In this document: piece after piece, positions 33,851-41,650 of the stretch
Position numbering within the stretch: position 1 is the first letter of the stretch
Layout: every line of letters starts with the position of its first letter
From: Bacillota bacterium
GTDB taxonomy: Bacteria; Bacillota; Clostridia; Christensenellales; Christensenellaceae
Direction: 5' to 3'
NCBI GenBank assembly: GCA_023393165.1
Contig: JAEWMJ010000004.1
Coordinates: 124,001 to 188,000, forward strand
Length of the DNA stretch: 64,000 nucleotides
The notes under the pieces: model-generated
What the model saw: the letters and a program-made list of their open reading frames with translations, nothing else
What the model was told of the DNA's origin: nothing
The model's database searches: none
Position numbers and translations under genes: made by a program

Positions 33851-34315
33851 TTATTTCACCCTTTTTGCTTTATTATCCGATTTGGACGTTTTTTCGGGGA
33901 TCTCGGCAGTTTCCTCGACGATCGGTTCGTCTTTAAACACAACGCCCTGAATACCCACATTTACCTCTATAACGCGTAATCCGGTCATGGTTTCGACCGC
34001 TTTTACAACGCTTTGCTGTATGTTTTGGCAAACTTCCGGGACAGATACGCCGTAATTTACTATGATATTGATATCAACCGCAACTTCTTCCTTGCCTACT
34101 TCCACTTTTATTCCTTTAGAAAAGTTCTTTCTCCCCAGGAATTCCGTAATGCCGTCAACAAGTCCGCCGCTCATTCCTGCAACGCCGTCGATTTCCATCG
34201 TTGCAAGACCTGCGATTGTTGAAATAACCTCATTCGCAAAGGATATGGTTCCATTGCTTTCTTTTTTCAGCGTGGTGGTTTCTTCTGTATTTATCGCAAT
34301 ATTTTTATCACTCAT
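33851..34315 (-). CDS. asp23: Asp23/Gls24 envelope stress protein
   Basis: 154 residues. The core GTISFANEVISTIAGLATMEIDGVAGM-type N-terminus, KGIKVEVGKEEVAVDINIIVNYGVSVPE and VIEVNVGIQGVVFKDEP are diagnostic of the Asp23/DUF322 family. The C-terminal tail is charged. In this cluster it is anchored by AmaP. A near-perfect sigma-A promoter sits directly upstream (34348-34376). GGAGG precedes the ATG at 34315 by 9 bases. Confidence 0.93.
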   Translation of the reverse strand: MSDKNIAINTEETTTLKKESNGTISFANEVISTIAGLATMEIDGVAGMSGGLVDGITEFLGRKNFSKGIKVEVGKEEVAVDINIIVNYGVSVPEVCQNIQQSVVKAVETMTGLRVIEVNVGIQGVVFKDEPIVEETAEIPEKTSKSDNKAKRVK

Positions 34316-34347
34316 CCATATGAACCTCCGTCGATTTATTTACGATA

Positions 34348-34376
34348 ATTATAACAGATAGGGTTTTGATTTTCAA
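34348..34376 (-). promoter_or_regulatory. Sigma-A promoter of the asp23-amaP-nusB operon
   Basis: TTGAAA (34371-34376) and TATAAT (34348-34353) with a 17-base spacer on the minus strand, starting 4 bases after the spoIIIAH stop codon. It separates vegetative asp23-nusB expression from the sporulation operon upstream. Confidence 0.75.
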
Positions 34377-34379
34377 TGA

Positions 34380-34895
34380 TCAACCCTGGGGTATAATCTT
34401 AATGTTTTGCGCGGGCTGGCCGGTTGTCGTCTTTACAATCTCCAGTATCTGTACGGCCTGATCTTCACTCAGCGCTTCTTCGGATACCACCACGTTTACA
34501 GAATCGCTTGATATGGTCACAACGGCGTCATTATATCCGGAACTCTTCAGGAGTCCTTCTATATTCGTTTCCTGCTCCATATACGATGTGATCGCAACTT
34601 TTTGACTCATAGCCTCGTTTACGGTCCCTTCGTCGGCTTCACCGCTGTTGATAACCGAATCCAGATACTCTATTTCTTTTGTCCTCGTAGCTTCCTTATC
34701 TGTTCTGAACTGCGCAAATACAGCCGCTACATCCTTTGTATCCACGTCTTCGGTCATTTCTCCTTCAGCCGCAGCGTCCATGGCGTCGGCAGTGTCACCG
34801 ATGCTATCATTGTTTATTTTGTAATTGATGTACCCCGTTACGACAATTGCTGCAATGAGTATGCATATCAATGCTATCTTACTGCTGTTTTTCAT
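34380..34895 (-). CDS. spoIIIAH: Stage III sporulation protein AH (SpoIIIAH)
   Basis: 171 residues. A single N-terminal membrane anchor (ALICILIAAIVVTGYINY) is followed by an acidic linker and a C-terminal ring-building domain of the YscJ/FliF type (NIEGLLKSSGYNDAVVTIS, then AVQILEIVKTTTGQPAQNIKI). It is the mother-cell half of the SpoIIIAH-SpoIIQ channel across the engulfment membranes. It is shorter than the B. subtilis protein (218). It is the last gene of spoIIIA, 17 bases after spoIIIAG. Confidence 0.93.
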   Translation of the reverse strand: MKNSSKIALICILIAAIVVTGYINYKINNDSIGDTADAMDAAAEGEMTEDVDTKDVAAVFAQFRTDKEATRTKEIEYLDSVINSGEADEGTVNEAMSQKVAITSYMEQETNIEGLLKSSGYNDAVVTISSDSVNVVVSEEALSEDQAVQILEIVKTTTGQPAQNIKIIPQG

Positions 34896-34912
34896 TTCAT
34901 ACCTCCTTGATT

Positions 34913-35503
34913 TTATGATTGCATTTCAAAAACATCCACCTTATCGGCAGATATGTTGAGCAAAGTTTGGACCGCCTTAAGCAAGTTCATTTTTACACCA
35001 ATATCACCCGCCCCTTTCGCTATCACAATTACTCCTTTTACTTCAGGCATTTTTTCTTTCAAAACCAGTGCGGATGATTCGCTCTGATCCTGCACAGTTA
35101 CGATGTCCGTTTGTTTTCTTACGGTTTCGCTAGTTTTGGTCGATCCGTCAGATTCATCGTTTGTGGTCGTCGTCTCGGTATTTTCTGATGTCGCGGGGAC
35201 GATCTCGGTCCCTGATTCATAGGTAATCATTACCCGGACCGCCCCCGCTCCCTCGATGGAAGACAGAATGTTTTCCAGCTGACCGTTTAAATCAAGCTCC
35301 GCGCTTTCGGATTTTTCTATGGCGCTGCTTACGGTTGCATCGGGTTTTGCTGCGTCATCCGTCGTAAATGTTGAAAAATATATAGCCAATATTACCGCGA
35401 TCATTACGATAATAATCAGATACTGCGTTCGTTTGTTATTTGGAATCTTATTCAGTTTTTCTTTTATCCTGCTGTATACCTGCATTTTATCCATTTCATT
35501 CAC
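34913..35503 (-). CDS. spoIIIAG: Stage III sporulation protein AG (SpoIIIAG)
   Basis: 196 residues. It starts with a GTG at 35503; an ATG at 35494 in the same frame is an alternative, with AAAGGA serving either. One membrane segment (YLIIIVMIAVILAIYFS) is followed by a ring-building domain: LENILSSIEGAGAVRVMITYES, a Thr/Ser-rich insert, and KGVIVIAKGAGDIGVKMNLLKAVQTLLNI-type C-terminus. In B. subtilis it forms a large ring in the feeding-tube channel. It overlaps spoIIIAF by 8 bases. Confidence 0.92.
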   Translation of the reverse strand: MNEMDKMQVYSRIKEKLNKIPNNKRTQYLIIIVMIAVILAIYFSTFTTDDAAKPDATVSSAIEKSESAELDLNGQLENILSSIEGAGAVRVMITYESGTEIVPATSENTETTTTNDESDGSTKTSETVRKQTDIVTVQDQSESSALVLKEKMPEVKGVIVIAKGAGDIGVKMNLLKAVQTLLNISADKVDVFEMQS

Positions 35504-35792
35504 TCAGATTACTATTCCTTTCGTATATTTTATCAACATAGTTTTGGTATATATCTATGTCGGTTTTTTCAATATATGATTGATTAAACCCATTTAAAAT
35601 GTTTTCAATTTCAACTGACGCGCTGCCGCCTCCCAGCAGGGATATAAACGGCGTTATGATTATGATTAATATGACGATTGCGCAAACCACCCGGATATAT
35701 TTTTTCATGCTGCCGTCAGGAAGTATCAAAAGCAGGATCTCGTTTAAAATCACGGTGGATACAATCGTGACGATATAATTTTTCAGGTCCAT
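35496..35792 (-). CDS. spoIIIAF: Stage III sporulation protein AF (SpoIIIAF), short form
   Basis: 98 residues. Two membrane segments (about residues 8-26 and 35-55) match the start of SpoIIIAF, with VIILNEILLLILPDGSMKKY-type sequence between them. Only about 45 residues follow (ENILNGFNQSYIEKTDID). The soluble ring-building domain known from B. subtilis (about residues 85-206) is absent. spoIIIAG starts before its stop codon, so no downstream exon-like remnant is hidden. It lies 3 bases after spoIIIAE. Confidence 0.85.
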   Translation of the reverse strand: MDLKNYIVTIVSTVILNEILLLILPDGSMKKYIRVVCAIVILIIIITPFISLLGGGSASVEIENILNGFNQSYIEKTDIDIYQNYVDKIYERNSNLSE

Positions 35793-35795
35793 ATG

Positions 35796-37013
35796 TCACC
35801 TCATCATCATGTTGATATTTCCGACGCCCATCAGTATCCCTACAAGTATGAACGCCATTACGCCTATGGTCAGTACCGTTACAAGCAGCAAAACGATCAC
35901 ATTTGATGTGCCGTCAATCATCTCAATGGAACGTTTATCGCTGAACGGAGAAGATATGGCGGACAAAATTTTAAACAAGAAAATGTTTATAATCAGGTTT
36001 ATTGCCGGCGTAAGGATAATAGCGACAATGATCAAAAGTCCCGTAATCCCCACGGCATTTTTAACGAGCGCGGAACACGCCACCACTGTATCGATACTTT
36101 CCGAGAACATGCCTCCGACAATCGGAACGCTCTCCGAAATGGTATATTTTGCGGTCCGGATCGATATCCCGTCAAACAAGCCTGCGCCTGCGCCCTGAAT
36201 GGCTACTATCCCCAAGAATACGATAAAAATAATGCCCAGCGACCATTTGATCACGCTGTCGATCAGGGAGCTGAACCCTTTGAGGTTCATATTGGATGAT
36301 AAATTTCCCACCAGTACAAAAACCATATCCACGATCAGCGCCGGAAAAATATAGTATGTGATGATCTGTGTAACGCCTCCTGTGAACGCCGTTATGGCGG
36401 GCTGCAAAACGGAAGCGGAAGTAAATCCGCCGATTGCGGTCAAAAGAGTAAACAGAATGGGCGTTAAATATTCGGTGAACGTGGAGACTGTTTGTACAAC
36501 ATCGCGGCCTGTATTAAAAATACTGAATACGATAGATACGATGAGGCTGCAGATGATGATGTATCCCACGTAATATGCCGCGCTGGAAACCGACTGCGTA
36601 TTGTTTCCGAGATTGTCCGTCATCTGCTTTAGTATGCTCATGATCAGCAGGATAGCCAAAATCTGGACCATTATGGGTATATTATCCCTTATACCGTATA
36701 AAAACTGCCCCAATACGGCCGCAAGAACGCCGCCGGGTGATACAGAAGTAAAATCGCCGTTCGACAGATCGGCTATCATATCCGCGGCATTCTGTCCGCT
36801 GATTTTTTCCAGATACTCGCTGTACTTGCCCTGCAGGCCGGAAAGATCGGTATTGAACAGCGTATCGTTCAGCGCGCTTTCAAAATCGCCGTCCGAGACT
36901 CCAAACGCGTCTTGGCTGCCGTCCGTGCTGTCTTGGGCGGCGTTCTCCGCCGCAAAACCCGTTGACGGTATCAGCATAATCATGACCACAATGCAAATCA
37001 GAATTTTTTTCAT
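35796..37013 (-). CDS. spoIIIAE: Stage III sporulation protein AE (SpoIIIAE)
   Basis: 405 residues. A signal-like N-terminus (ILICIVVMIMLIPSTGFAAE) is followed by an extracytoplasmic region and about seven to eight membrane segments. The conserved central block GGFTSASVLQPAITAFTGG and SLIDSVIKWSLGIIF are seen, and VPIVGGMFSESIDTV follows. It is the largest membrane subunit of the engulfment complex. It overlaps spoIIIAD by 4 bases. Confidence 0.95.
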   Translation of the reverse strand: MKKILICIVVMIMLIPSTGFAAENAAQDSTDGSQDAFGVSDGDFESALNDTLFNTDLSGLQGKYSEYLEKISGQNAADMIADLSNGDFTSVSPGGVLAAVLGQFLYGIRDNIPIMVQILAILLIMSILKQMTDNLGNNTQSVSSAAYYVGYIIICSLIVSIVFSIFNTGRDVVQTVSTFTEYLTPILFTLLTAIGGFTSASVLQPAITAFTGGVTQIITYYIFPALIVDMVFVLVGNLSSNMNLKGFSSLIDSVIKWSLGIIFIVFLGIVAIQGAGAGLFDGISIRTAKYTISESVPIVGGMFSESIDTVVACSALVKNAVGITGLLIIVAIILTPAINLIINIFLFKILSAISSPFSDKRSIEMIDGTSNVIVLLLVTVLTIGVMAFILVGILMGVGNINMMMR

Positions 37014-37396
37014 TCGAGTAACCCCAATACCAAATCAAGAAATGTTGACAAAAGCGGAAGAGAAATCACAATCACCATCAGTTTTGCGGCAAGTTCCACC
37101 TTGGATGCAATTGACGATTCCCCCGCATCTTTTAATATCTGAATCGTAAACTCGCAGATATAAGCGATCCCAATAATTTTTATCACAAGAAGGATGCTTT
37201 CATATGCGAAATCAAATTTTTCCGAGAAATCCCGTATAAATGTAACGACTTCCCGCAGATAGTCAAGTGATAATAAAAATATGACAATGCCTGCAGCAAT
37301 GCTGAGCTGCAATGCTATTTCGGGGTGAGTTTTTTTAATAATGATTACAAACACGGCGGATACGATTCCGAGCGCCGATATCTTTAGAATATCCAT
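37010..37396 (-). CDS. spoIIIAD: Stage III sporulation protein AD (SpoIIIAD)
   Basis: 128 residues, normal length, with four membrane segments. IIKKTHPEIALQLSIAAGI, FDFAYESILLVIKIIGIAYI-type sequence and AGESSIASKVELAAKLMVIVISLP are typical of SpoIIIAD. It starts 2 bases after spoIIIAC. Confidence 0.94.
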   Translation of the reverse strand: MDILKISALGIVSAVFVIIIKKTHPEIALQLSIAAGIVIFLLSLDYLREVVTFIRDFSEKFDFAYESILLVIKIIGIAYICEFTIQILKDAGESSIASKVELAAKLMVIVISLPLLSTFLDLVLGLLE

Positions 37397-37398
37397 AC

Positions 37399-37596
37399 TC
37401 AGTACAACCCGAAAATTGATATGACGCTTTTGAAAAGATCGTTAATCATAGGAATAACCATAAGCAATACTACTCCAAGGCCGGTAAGCGTTACAAGCGT
37501 CGCCAGGTCGTCCCGTTTCATATTCGTCAGTATTTGATTTGCTACCGTTATAATGATTCCGATTGCGGCAATTTTGAATATCAGATCTATACTCAT
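37399..37596 (-). CDS. spoIIIAC: Stage III sporulation protein AC (SpoIIIAC)
   Basis: 65 residues with two membrane segments, and the conserved GIIITVANQILTNMKRDD followed by LVTLTGLGVVLLMVIPMI. Size and sequence fit SpoIIIAC closely. It lies 12 bases after spoIIIAB and 2 bases before spoIIIAD. Confidence 0.94.
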   Translation of the reverse strand: MSIDLIFKIAAIGIIITVANQILTNMKRDDLATLVTLTGLGVVLLMVIPMINDLFKSVISIFGLY

Positions 37597-37608
37597 TTCA
37601 TCCTCCGT

Positions 37609-38127
37609 TTAAATGATTAATATGATAATGGCAATGCCTATTAAAACGCCGACTTTATTGTACACCTTGCCGTTTTTGACGTCTTTATCCCGGCACTCCT
37701 GTATTCGTTTGTCCAGCAATTCGCATGTCTTGTTCATAAACTCGGAAATATATCCCCGCCTGAGTCCGTCAATTTCCCCGCAGGTATGCACAATAAGTTC
37801 TTTGTCCCTCCCTTCCAGCAATCCGCTGTTCTTTTCAGTAAATGTATCCAAAGCGTTTTTCATTGCCCCCGCAAAATTTATCCGCTTGTTTTCCTCCATA
37901 ATATGCAGGACGTTTTCCAATATAGGGCCGGCATCGTCATTTTTCAGGATATACCGGCGGATGCATTCCCTTATTTCGCAGTGTTCAATAGTGATATAAG
38001 CGTTGAACACAAAAAACATGTTTCGGAACGCTTCAAGAAGCTTCAGTTTACGGAGGGAATTTTTATAAATGTTCACTCCGATTGCTGATGTGCAGATTAA
38101 AATGATTGCGCACATTAAAATTTTCAT
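37609..38127 (-). CDS. spoIIIAB: Stage III sporulation protein AB (SpoIIIAB)
   Basis: 172 residues from the ATG at 38127 (MKILMCAIILICTSAIG), preceded by GGGG 8 bases upstream. The N-terminal membrane segment, the cytoplasmic helical middle (LRKLKLLEAFRNMFF, CEIRECIRRYI) and the C-terminal segment KVGVLIGIAIIILII match SpoIIIAB, a GspF-like platform protein. It overlaps the end of spoIIIAA by 65 bases, an unusually long overlap for this operon. Confidence 0.9.
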   Translation of the reverse strand: MKILMCAIILICTSAIGVNIYKNSLRKLKLLEAFRNMFFVFNAYITIEHCEIRECIRRYILKNDDAGPILENVLHIMEENKRINFAGAMKNALDTFTEKNSGLLEGRDKELIVHTCGEIDGLRRGYISEFMNKTCELLDKRIQECRDKDVKNGKVYNKVGVLIGIAIIILII

Positions 38128-39061
38128 GATACAACCCCGCGTCATTCGAATAAATATTCATAAGATTTTCATTAAAAATGCCTTCCACCGTACCCCTGCC
38201 CCTGGAATTTCCAAGGACAACATAGCGGCCAAAGAGTTTTTCTTCAATCATATTTTTAAAAATAAGCCTGTTTTTTAGATGCTGAATATCAGCGGCATGC
38301 GCTGTTGCAAGGATGGTGACGCCTGAATTTCTTGCCTCCATAAGGGCGCGGATGTCCGCCGCATCTCCAATTTCATCCGTTACGATCACATCCGGGGCAA
38401 GCGTGCGGACCGCCATTCGTATTCCGTCCGGTTTTTTTGCGCCGTTCAGGACGTCGCTCATTTCCCCCACGTCGAACAGCCGTCCTTCTCCGTACATGCC
38501 GGCAATTTCGGACCGCTCGTCTATTATGCAGCAATTTTGAGGCCGAAAATCATCCCCGTTGGCTACCGAACGCGTGATATCCCGCAAAAGCGTAGTCTTT
38601 CCCTGCCCGGGCGCACTGATTAGGAGTACGCTTTGAACGCAGCCGTTTTTCCGTAAATAAGTGGCTATCGGCCGGCAGATATCCGTCAGCGCGCGGGGTA
38701 TTCTGATGTTGAGGCTTGTGAACGAATTGATATTGGACAGCTTACCCATTTCATATATAAAACTGCCGCATACCCCAACGCGGATCCCGCCTTTAACGGA
38801 AAAATAACCGTTCAGGATGCTTTCCGCCTTGGAATATATTGAATGTTCCGTAAGTGAAGACAGTATCTCTTTGATATCTTCACTTGCCGCAATTATTTTT
38901 TTTGGCGCGCCAAGGAAGTATTTGTCCGCGTTTACGGTCAATAAAACCGGCTTGCCCGCGCGAAACCTGATTTCCTCGATACGTTCCTGTATTTTGGGAT
39001 CCAAAAGTTTAATTTCGGTTAAATATTTTTCCGGCAGATACCCCGACAACAAATTCAGCAT
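38063..39061 (-). CDS. spoIIIAA: Stage III sporulation protein AA (SpoIIIAA), AAA ATPase
   Basis: 332 residues from the ATG at 39061 (MLNLLSGYLPEKY), with GGGAG 8 bases upstream; an in-frame ATG at 39076 has no site. Walker A SAPGQGKTTLLRDI, Walker B VIVTDEIGD and ATAHA later in the ATPase core are intact. KGGIRVGVCGSFIYE precedes them. It is the motor of the engulfment complex, related to secretion ATPases. It is the first gene of the spoIIIA operon, with a sigma-E-like promoter just upstream. Confidence 0.95.
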   Translation of the reverse strand: MLNLLSGYLPEKYLTEIKLLDPKIQERIEEIRFRAGKPVLLTVNADKYFLGAPKKIIAASEDIKEILSSLTEHSIYSKAESILNGYFSVKGGIRVGVCGSFIYEMGKLSNINSFTSLNIRIPRALTDICRPIATYLRKNGCVQSVLLISAPGQGKTTLLRDITRSVANGDDFRPQNCCIIDERSEIAGMYGEGRLFDVGEMSDVLNGAKKPDGIRMAVRTLAPDVIVTDEIGDAADIRALMEARNSGVTILATAHAADIQHLKNRLIFKNMIEEKLFGRYVVLGNSRGRGTVEGIFNENLMNIYSNDAGLYHENFNVRNHFNLHISNRSEHL

Positions 39062-39089
39062 AAAAAAATCTCCCATAGATATTTGTTAA

Positions 39090-39117
39090 TATATATGAGA
39101 GAGTATTTCTATTTATA
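39090..39117 (-). promoter_or_regulatory. Possible sigma-E promoter of spoIIIA
   Basis: On the minus strand TATAAAT, a 13-base spacer and CATATATA resemble a sigma-E promoter, about 30 bases upstream of the spoIIIAA ATG. In B. subtilis this operon is sigma-E dependent. The match is imperfect and the region is AT-rich, so the call is tentative. Confidence 0.3.
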
Positions 39118-39139
39118 ACAAGATATACTATCAGAAGTT

Positions 39140-39841
39140 TTAAGCCTGAGGTGTAATTCCGGCCATTTGATTGATCTTGGCAAGAGCGTCTTCAATCCCG
39201 CCCATCGCATCTATGAGTCCGATCTCTACCGCCTGTTTTCCGATCAAAATTGTGCCGATATCCGTAGTCAGTTCGTTTTTATTGAGCATAAGACTTTCAA
39301 AATCTTCTTTTGATATCTTTGAATTCCCACATACAAAATTTGTGAGCCGCTCCTGCATTTTTTTGAAATATTCATATGTCTGATAAACACCTATTACCAG
39401 CCCGTTCATCCGGATGGGGTGGACCGTCATTGTGGATGTCGGTGATATAAAGGAATAATCCGTACTTACGGCCAAAGGAATACCGATGGAATGTCCGCCG
39501 CCCAACACCAGCGAAACCGAAGGTTTGCTCATGCCCCGGATCATTTCTGAAATTGCGAGCCCAGCCTCCACATCCCCGCCCATGGTGTGCATCACAACAA
39601 GCAACCCCTTGATTTTCTTTGACTGCTCTACGCTTTCAAGCTGGGGAATGATATGTTCATATTTGGTAGCCTTGCTTTGGGGAGGAAGCATCATGTGTCC
39701 TTCTATCTCACCTATTATATTGATGATATAAATAGGATCGTCTCCGGCCTGTGGCAATGTTTCGCTCCCGTATTCCTTGATTGGATCGCTGCATTTATTA
39801 GGCTGTTTTGGTTTTTCTTCTTTTTCTTCGTTGTTTGGCAT
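39140..39841 (-). CDS. tepA: ClpP-like serine protease TepA (YmfB family)
   Basis: 233 residues from the ATG at 39841 (MPNNEEKEEK), with AGGAG 8 bases upstream; an in-frame TTG two codons earlier is less likely. After a charged, Pro/Lys-rich N-terminus, a ClpP fold is seen: IIGEIEGHMMLPP, LLVVMHTMGGDVEAGLAIS, the nucleophile serine in GGGHSIGIPLA and the histidine in MTVHPIRMNG. This is the sporulation-associated ClpP relative of Bacillota. It lies downstream of dpaB and upstream of spoIIIA, both sporulation loci. Its substrate cannot be told from the sequence. Confidence 0.9.
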   Translation of the reverse strand: MPNNEEKEEKPKQPNKCSDPIKEYGSETLPQAGDDPIYIINIIGEIEGHMMLPPQSKATKYEHIIPQLESVEQSKKIKGLLVVMHTMGGDVEAGLAISEMIRGMSKPSVSLVLGGGHSIGIPLAVSTDYSFISPTSTMTVHPIRMNGLVIGVYQTYEYFKKMQERLTNFVCGNSKISKEDFESLMLNKNELTTDIGTILIGKQAVEIGLIDAMGGIEDALAKINQMAGITPQA

Positions 39842-39877
39842 ATGCAATTCTCCTGTTTTTTTCTTATACTGATTTGC

Positions 39878-40021
39878 AATTAAAAACTTTCAGTTTTTAA
39901 TTTGCCGCGCAAAGCGCGGCAGTGGGCGAAGCCCATGCAGATGTCGTACAATACGATCTGCCTGCGTTTTTAGCGCAGCGGCAATTTCAAATTGCCGGAT
40001 TAAAATATGAAATATTTTAAT
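39878..40021 (-). repeat. Array of seven contiguous hairpins between dpaB and tepA
   Basis: 144 bases are almost wholly made of seven back-to-back inverted repeats: 39878-39902 (10-bp arms), 39903-39921 (8-bp TGCCGCGC arms, loop AAA), 39923-39935 (TGGGC/GCCCA, loop GAA), 39937-39961 (GCAGAT/ATCTGC around CGTA/TACG), 39962-39978 (CTGCG/CGCAG), 39979-39997 (CGGCAATT/AATTGCCG) and 39999-40021 (10-bp arms, loop GAA). The spacers are 0-1 base. No reading frame or U-tract terminator explains it. The strand is given as minus because both flanking genes are; the element is nearly strand-symmetric. Confidence 0.9.
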
Positions 40022-40055
40022 CGCAGAATAGTATTATTGTGCGCGCAAATACTGT

Positions 40056-40652
40056 TTAAAATACTTCTTTTGGCTTGTAATAAATTGGCTGAATCTGTTT
40101 CCCTTCCAAGGCAAGCGAAGCCGCTTTCGGAATCATATCCATCTCGGCGACCATGGACGTCTGCTTTTTAAGATAATTATCCTGCGACATGGGAACAAAA
40201 AAAATATTTTGCGTATTCATCAGCGCGCCGATATTTTTTGCACTTGCTCCAAGCGCGTCGTTTGTTGCGATCGCAAGCAAGACAGGCTTTTGGTTGCGAA
40301 GGTGCGATTTCACTGCCATTACAACCGGTGTATCCGTAATTCCAAGCGCGATTTTGGAAACCGTATTTCCCGTACAGGGAGCTACGATCAGTAAATCAAG
40401 CAGCGAATTGGGACCGATCGGCTCGGCTTTTACGATTGTGTCTATTATCTCCCTGCCTGTAATACATTGGAGCTTATCATACAATTCTTCGGCCTTCATA
40501 AACCGGGTATCAGTTTTGGAAACATTCTCAGATACAATCGGATGTATCTGCGCGCCTAAATCCTTCAATTTTCTGATCTGCGGTATCACCTGATCAAAAG
40601 TGCAGTATGAACCGGTCATTGCAAAACCTATTTCCTTATTCGTCAATTCCAT
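40056..40652 (-). CDS. dpaB: Dipicolinate synthase subunit B (DpaB/SpoVFB)
   Basis: 198 residues of the flavoprotein (Dfp-like) fold: NKEIGFAMTGSYCTFDQVIPQI at the start, LIVAPCTGNTVSKIALGITDTPVVMAVKSHLRN in the middle and VFVPMSQDNY-like FFVPMSQDNYLKKQTSMVAEM near the end. With DpaA it makes dipicolinic acid from dihydroxy-tetrahydrodipicolinate in the mother cell. It starts 2 bases after dpaA. Confidence 0.95.
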   Translation of the reverse strand: MELTNKEIGFAMTGSYCTFDQVIPQIRKLKDLGAQIHPIVSENVSKTDTRFMKAEELYDKLQCITGREIIDTIVKAEPIGPNSLLDLLIVAPCTGNTVSKIALGITDTPVVMAVKSHLRNQKPVLLAIATNDALGASAKNIGALMNTQNIFFVPMSQDNYLKKQTSMVAEMDMIPKAASLALEGKQIQPIYYKPKEVF

Positions 40653-40654
40653 CT

Positions 40655-41497
40655 TTATCCCTCCAGATAATAAGCAATAATTCTTCCTAACGCTTCGGCT
40701 TCCAATGCCGGCATATATTTACCGGGCAATCCCTGTTCGACAAACACATTCTTATTCAGGCTCTTTGCGGCATCAAAATCGATGCCGTACGGTTTCGACG
40801 CAATATCAACAACGAGCGCATCATCCCTTAACACACGCAGTTCATTAGCGCCTATCACGCATTTTGGTATTGTATTGATCACACAGTCATACCGCTGCAT
40901 ATGTTTTGCAATATCTGCAATATTGACGGTATTTAATCCGAGATTCACCGCTAAATTTAAATCCGTATCCTTCCGCGCAGCTATAGTGACATGGGCATTA
41001 AACCCTTTAAGCATATGGCTTGTAATTTTAGCGATCCTTCCGTAGCCGCATACCAGAATGTTCTTTTTAAACGGAGAAAATCTATACTTCGCAATGATAA
41101 GTCCAAGTAATAGTTCCGCCGTGAGGCGGGCGTTGGTATAAGCATATTTTTCATTCTCCAAAAAATTAACCTTTTTTGCCCTGGTCTCGATGAGGTCCGG
41201 TTTTTCAGCGTTGCCGTAAAAAACGGTCTGGTTTGGCCTCAATTGGTCAAAAACGTCCTGAAAAGGTACTTTTATACTAGAAAACGGAGCGTAGATATGT
41301 ATGGAATCTTTTGAATACGGTATCGGCAGTATTATGTTATTTGACTTGTGAATAGTTTCAACAATGGACGTTTCTTCTATGAGCGACTGATTGTTGATTT
41401 CCTCCAAACATGCAGTTATAACTGTATGCCTCTTTTGTAGCAGGCTGCTGAGCTTAGCCATACGCTGATCTCCGCCTATAACAAAATAGCTGCTCAT
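40655..41497 (-). CDS. dpaA: Dipicolinate synthase subunit A (DpaA/SpoVFA)
   Basis: 280 residues from the ATG at 41497 (MSSYFVIGGDQRMAKLSSLL), preceded by GGAG 8 bases upstream. NAD-binding loop ILVCGYGRIAKITSHMLKGF, INTIPKCVIGANELRVLRDDALVVDIASKPYGIDF-type sequence and EALGRIIAYYLEG at the end are typical. It is the dehydrogenase-like subunit of dipicolinate synthase. A sigma-K-like promoter is present at 41526-41554. Confidence 0.95.
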   Translation of the reverse strand: MSSYFVIGGDQRMAKLSSLLQKRHTVITACLEEINNQSLIEETSIVETIHKSNNIILPIPYSKDSIHIYAPFSSIKVPFQDVFDQLRPNQTVFYGNAEKPDLIETRAKKVNFLENEKYAYTNARLTAELLLGLIIAKYRFSPFKKNILVCGYGRIAKITSHMLKGFNAHVTIAARKDTDLNLAVNLGLNTVNIADIAKHMQRYDCVINTIPKCVIGANELRVLRDDALVVDIASKPYGIDFDAAKSLNKNVFVEQGLPGKYMPALEAEALGRIIAYYLEG

Positions 41498-41525
41498 ATG
41501 CCTCACTCCTATTCAAAATATAGTA

Positions 41526-41554
41526 TAATGTATGAAGCCGCAGTGTTTTAGGTG
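41526..41554 (-). promoter_or_regulatory. Possible sigma-K promoter of dpaAB
   Basis: On the minus strand CATACATTA fits the sigma-K -10 consensus (CATAnnnTA), with an AC-containing -35 (CAC) about 17 bases upstream. The dpaAB operon is sigma-K dependent in B. subtilis, so the position, 29 bases before the ATG, is sensible. Confidence 0.45.
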
Positions 41555-41589
41555 AAATAAATCCTGTTAAAAATAAATATGGCTGAGCA

Positions 41590-41620
41590 TAAAAAAAAGC
41601 GCCTTAAAAAGGCGTTTTTT
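41590..41620. terminator. Bidirectional terminator after the DivIVA-like gene
   Basis: CGCCTT and AAGGCG arms with loop AAA, flanked by T6 on one side and A8 on the other, so it works in either direction. It lies 31 bases after the stop of the coiled-coil protein gene (minus). Confidence 0.8.
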
Positions 41621-41650
41621 ATTCCTAAAGATAAAATAAAAAGAGTCCTC

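Noticed and set aside
39878..40021. Reading the hairpin array as a CRISPR or an attC/integron site
   Set aside because: The repeats differ from one another, there are no equal spacers and no cas or integrase gene is near.
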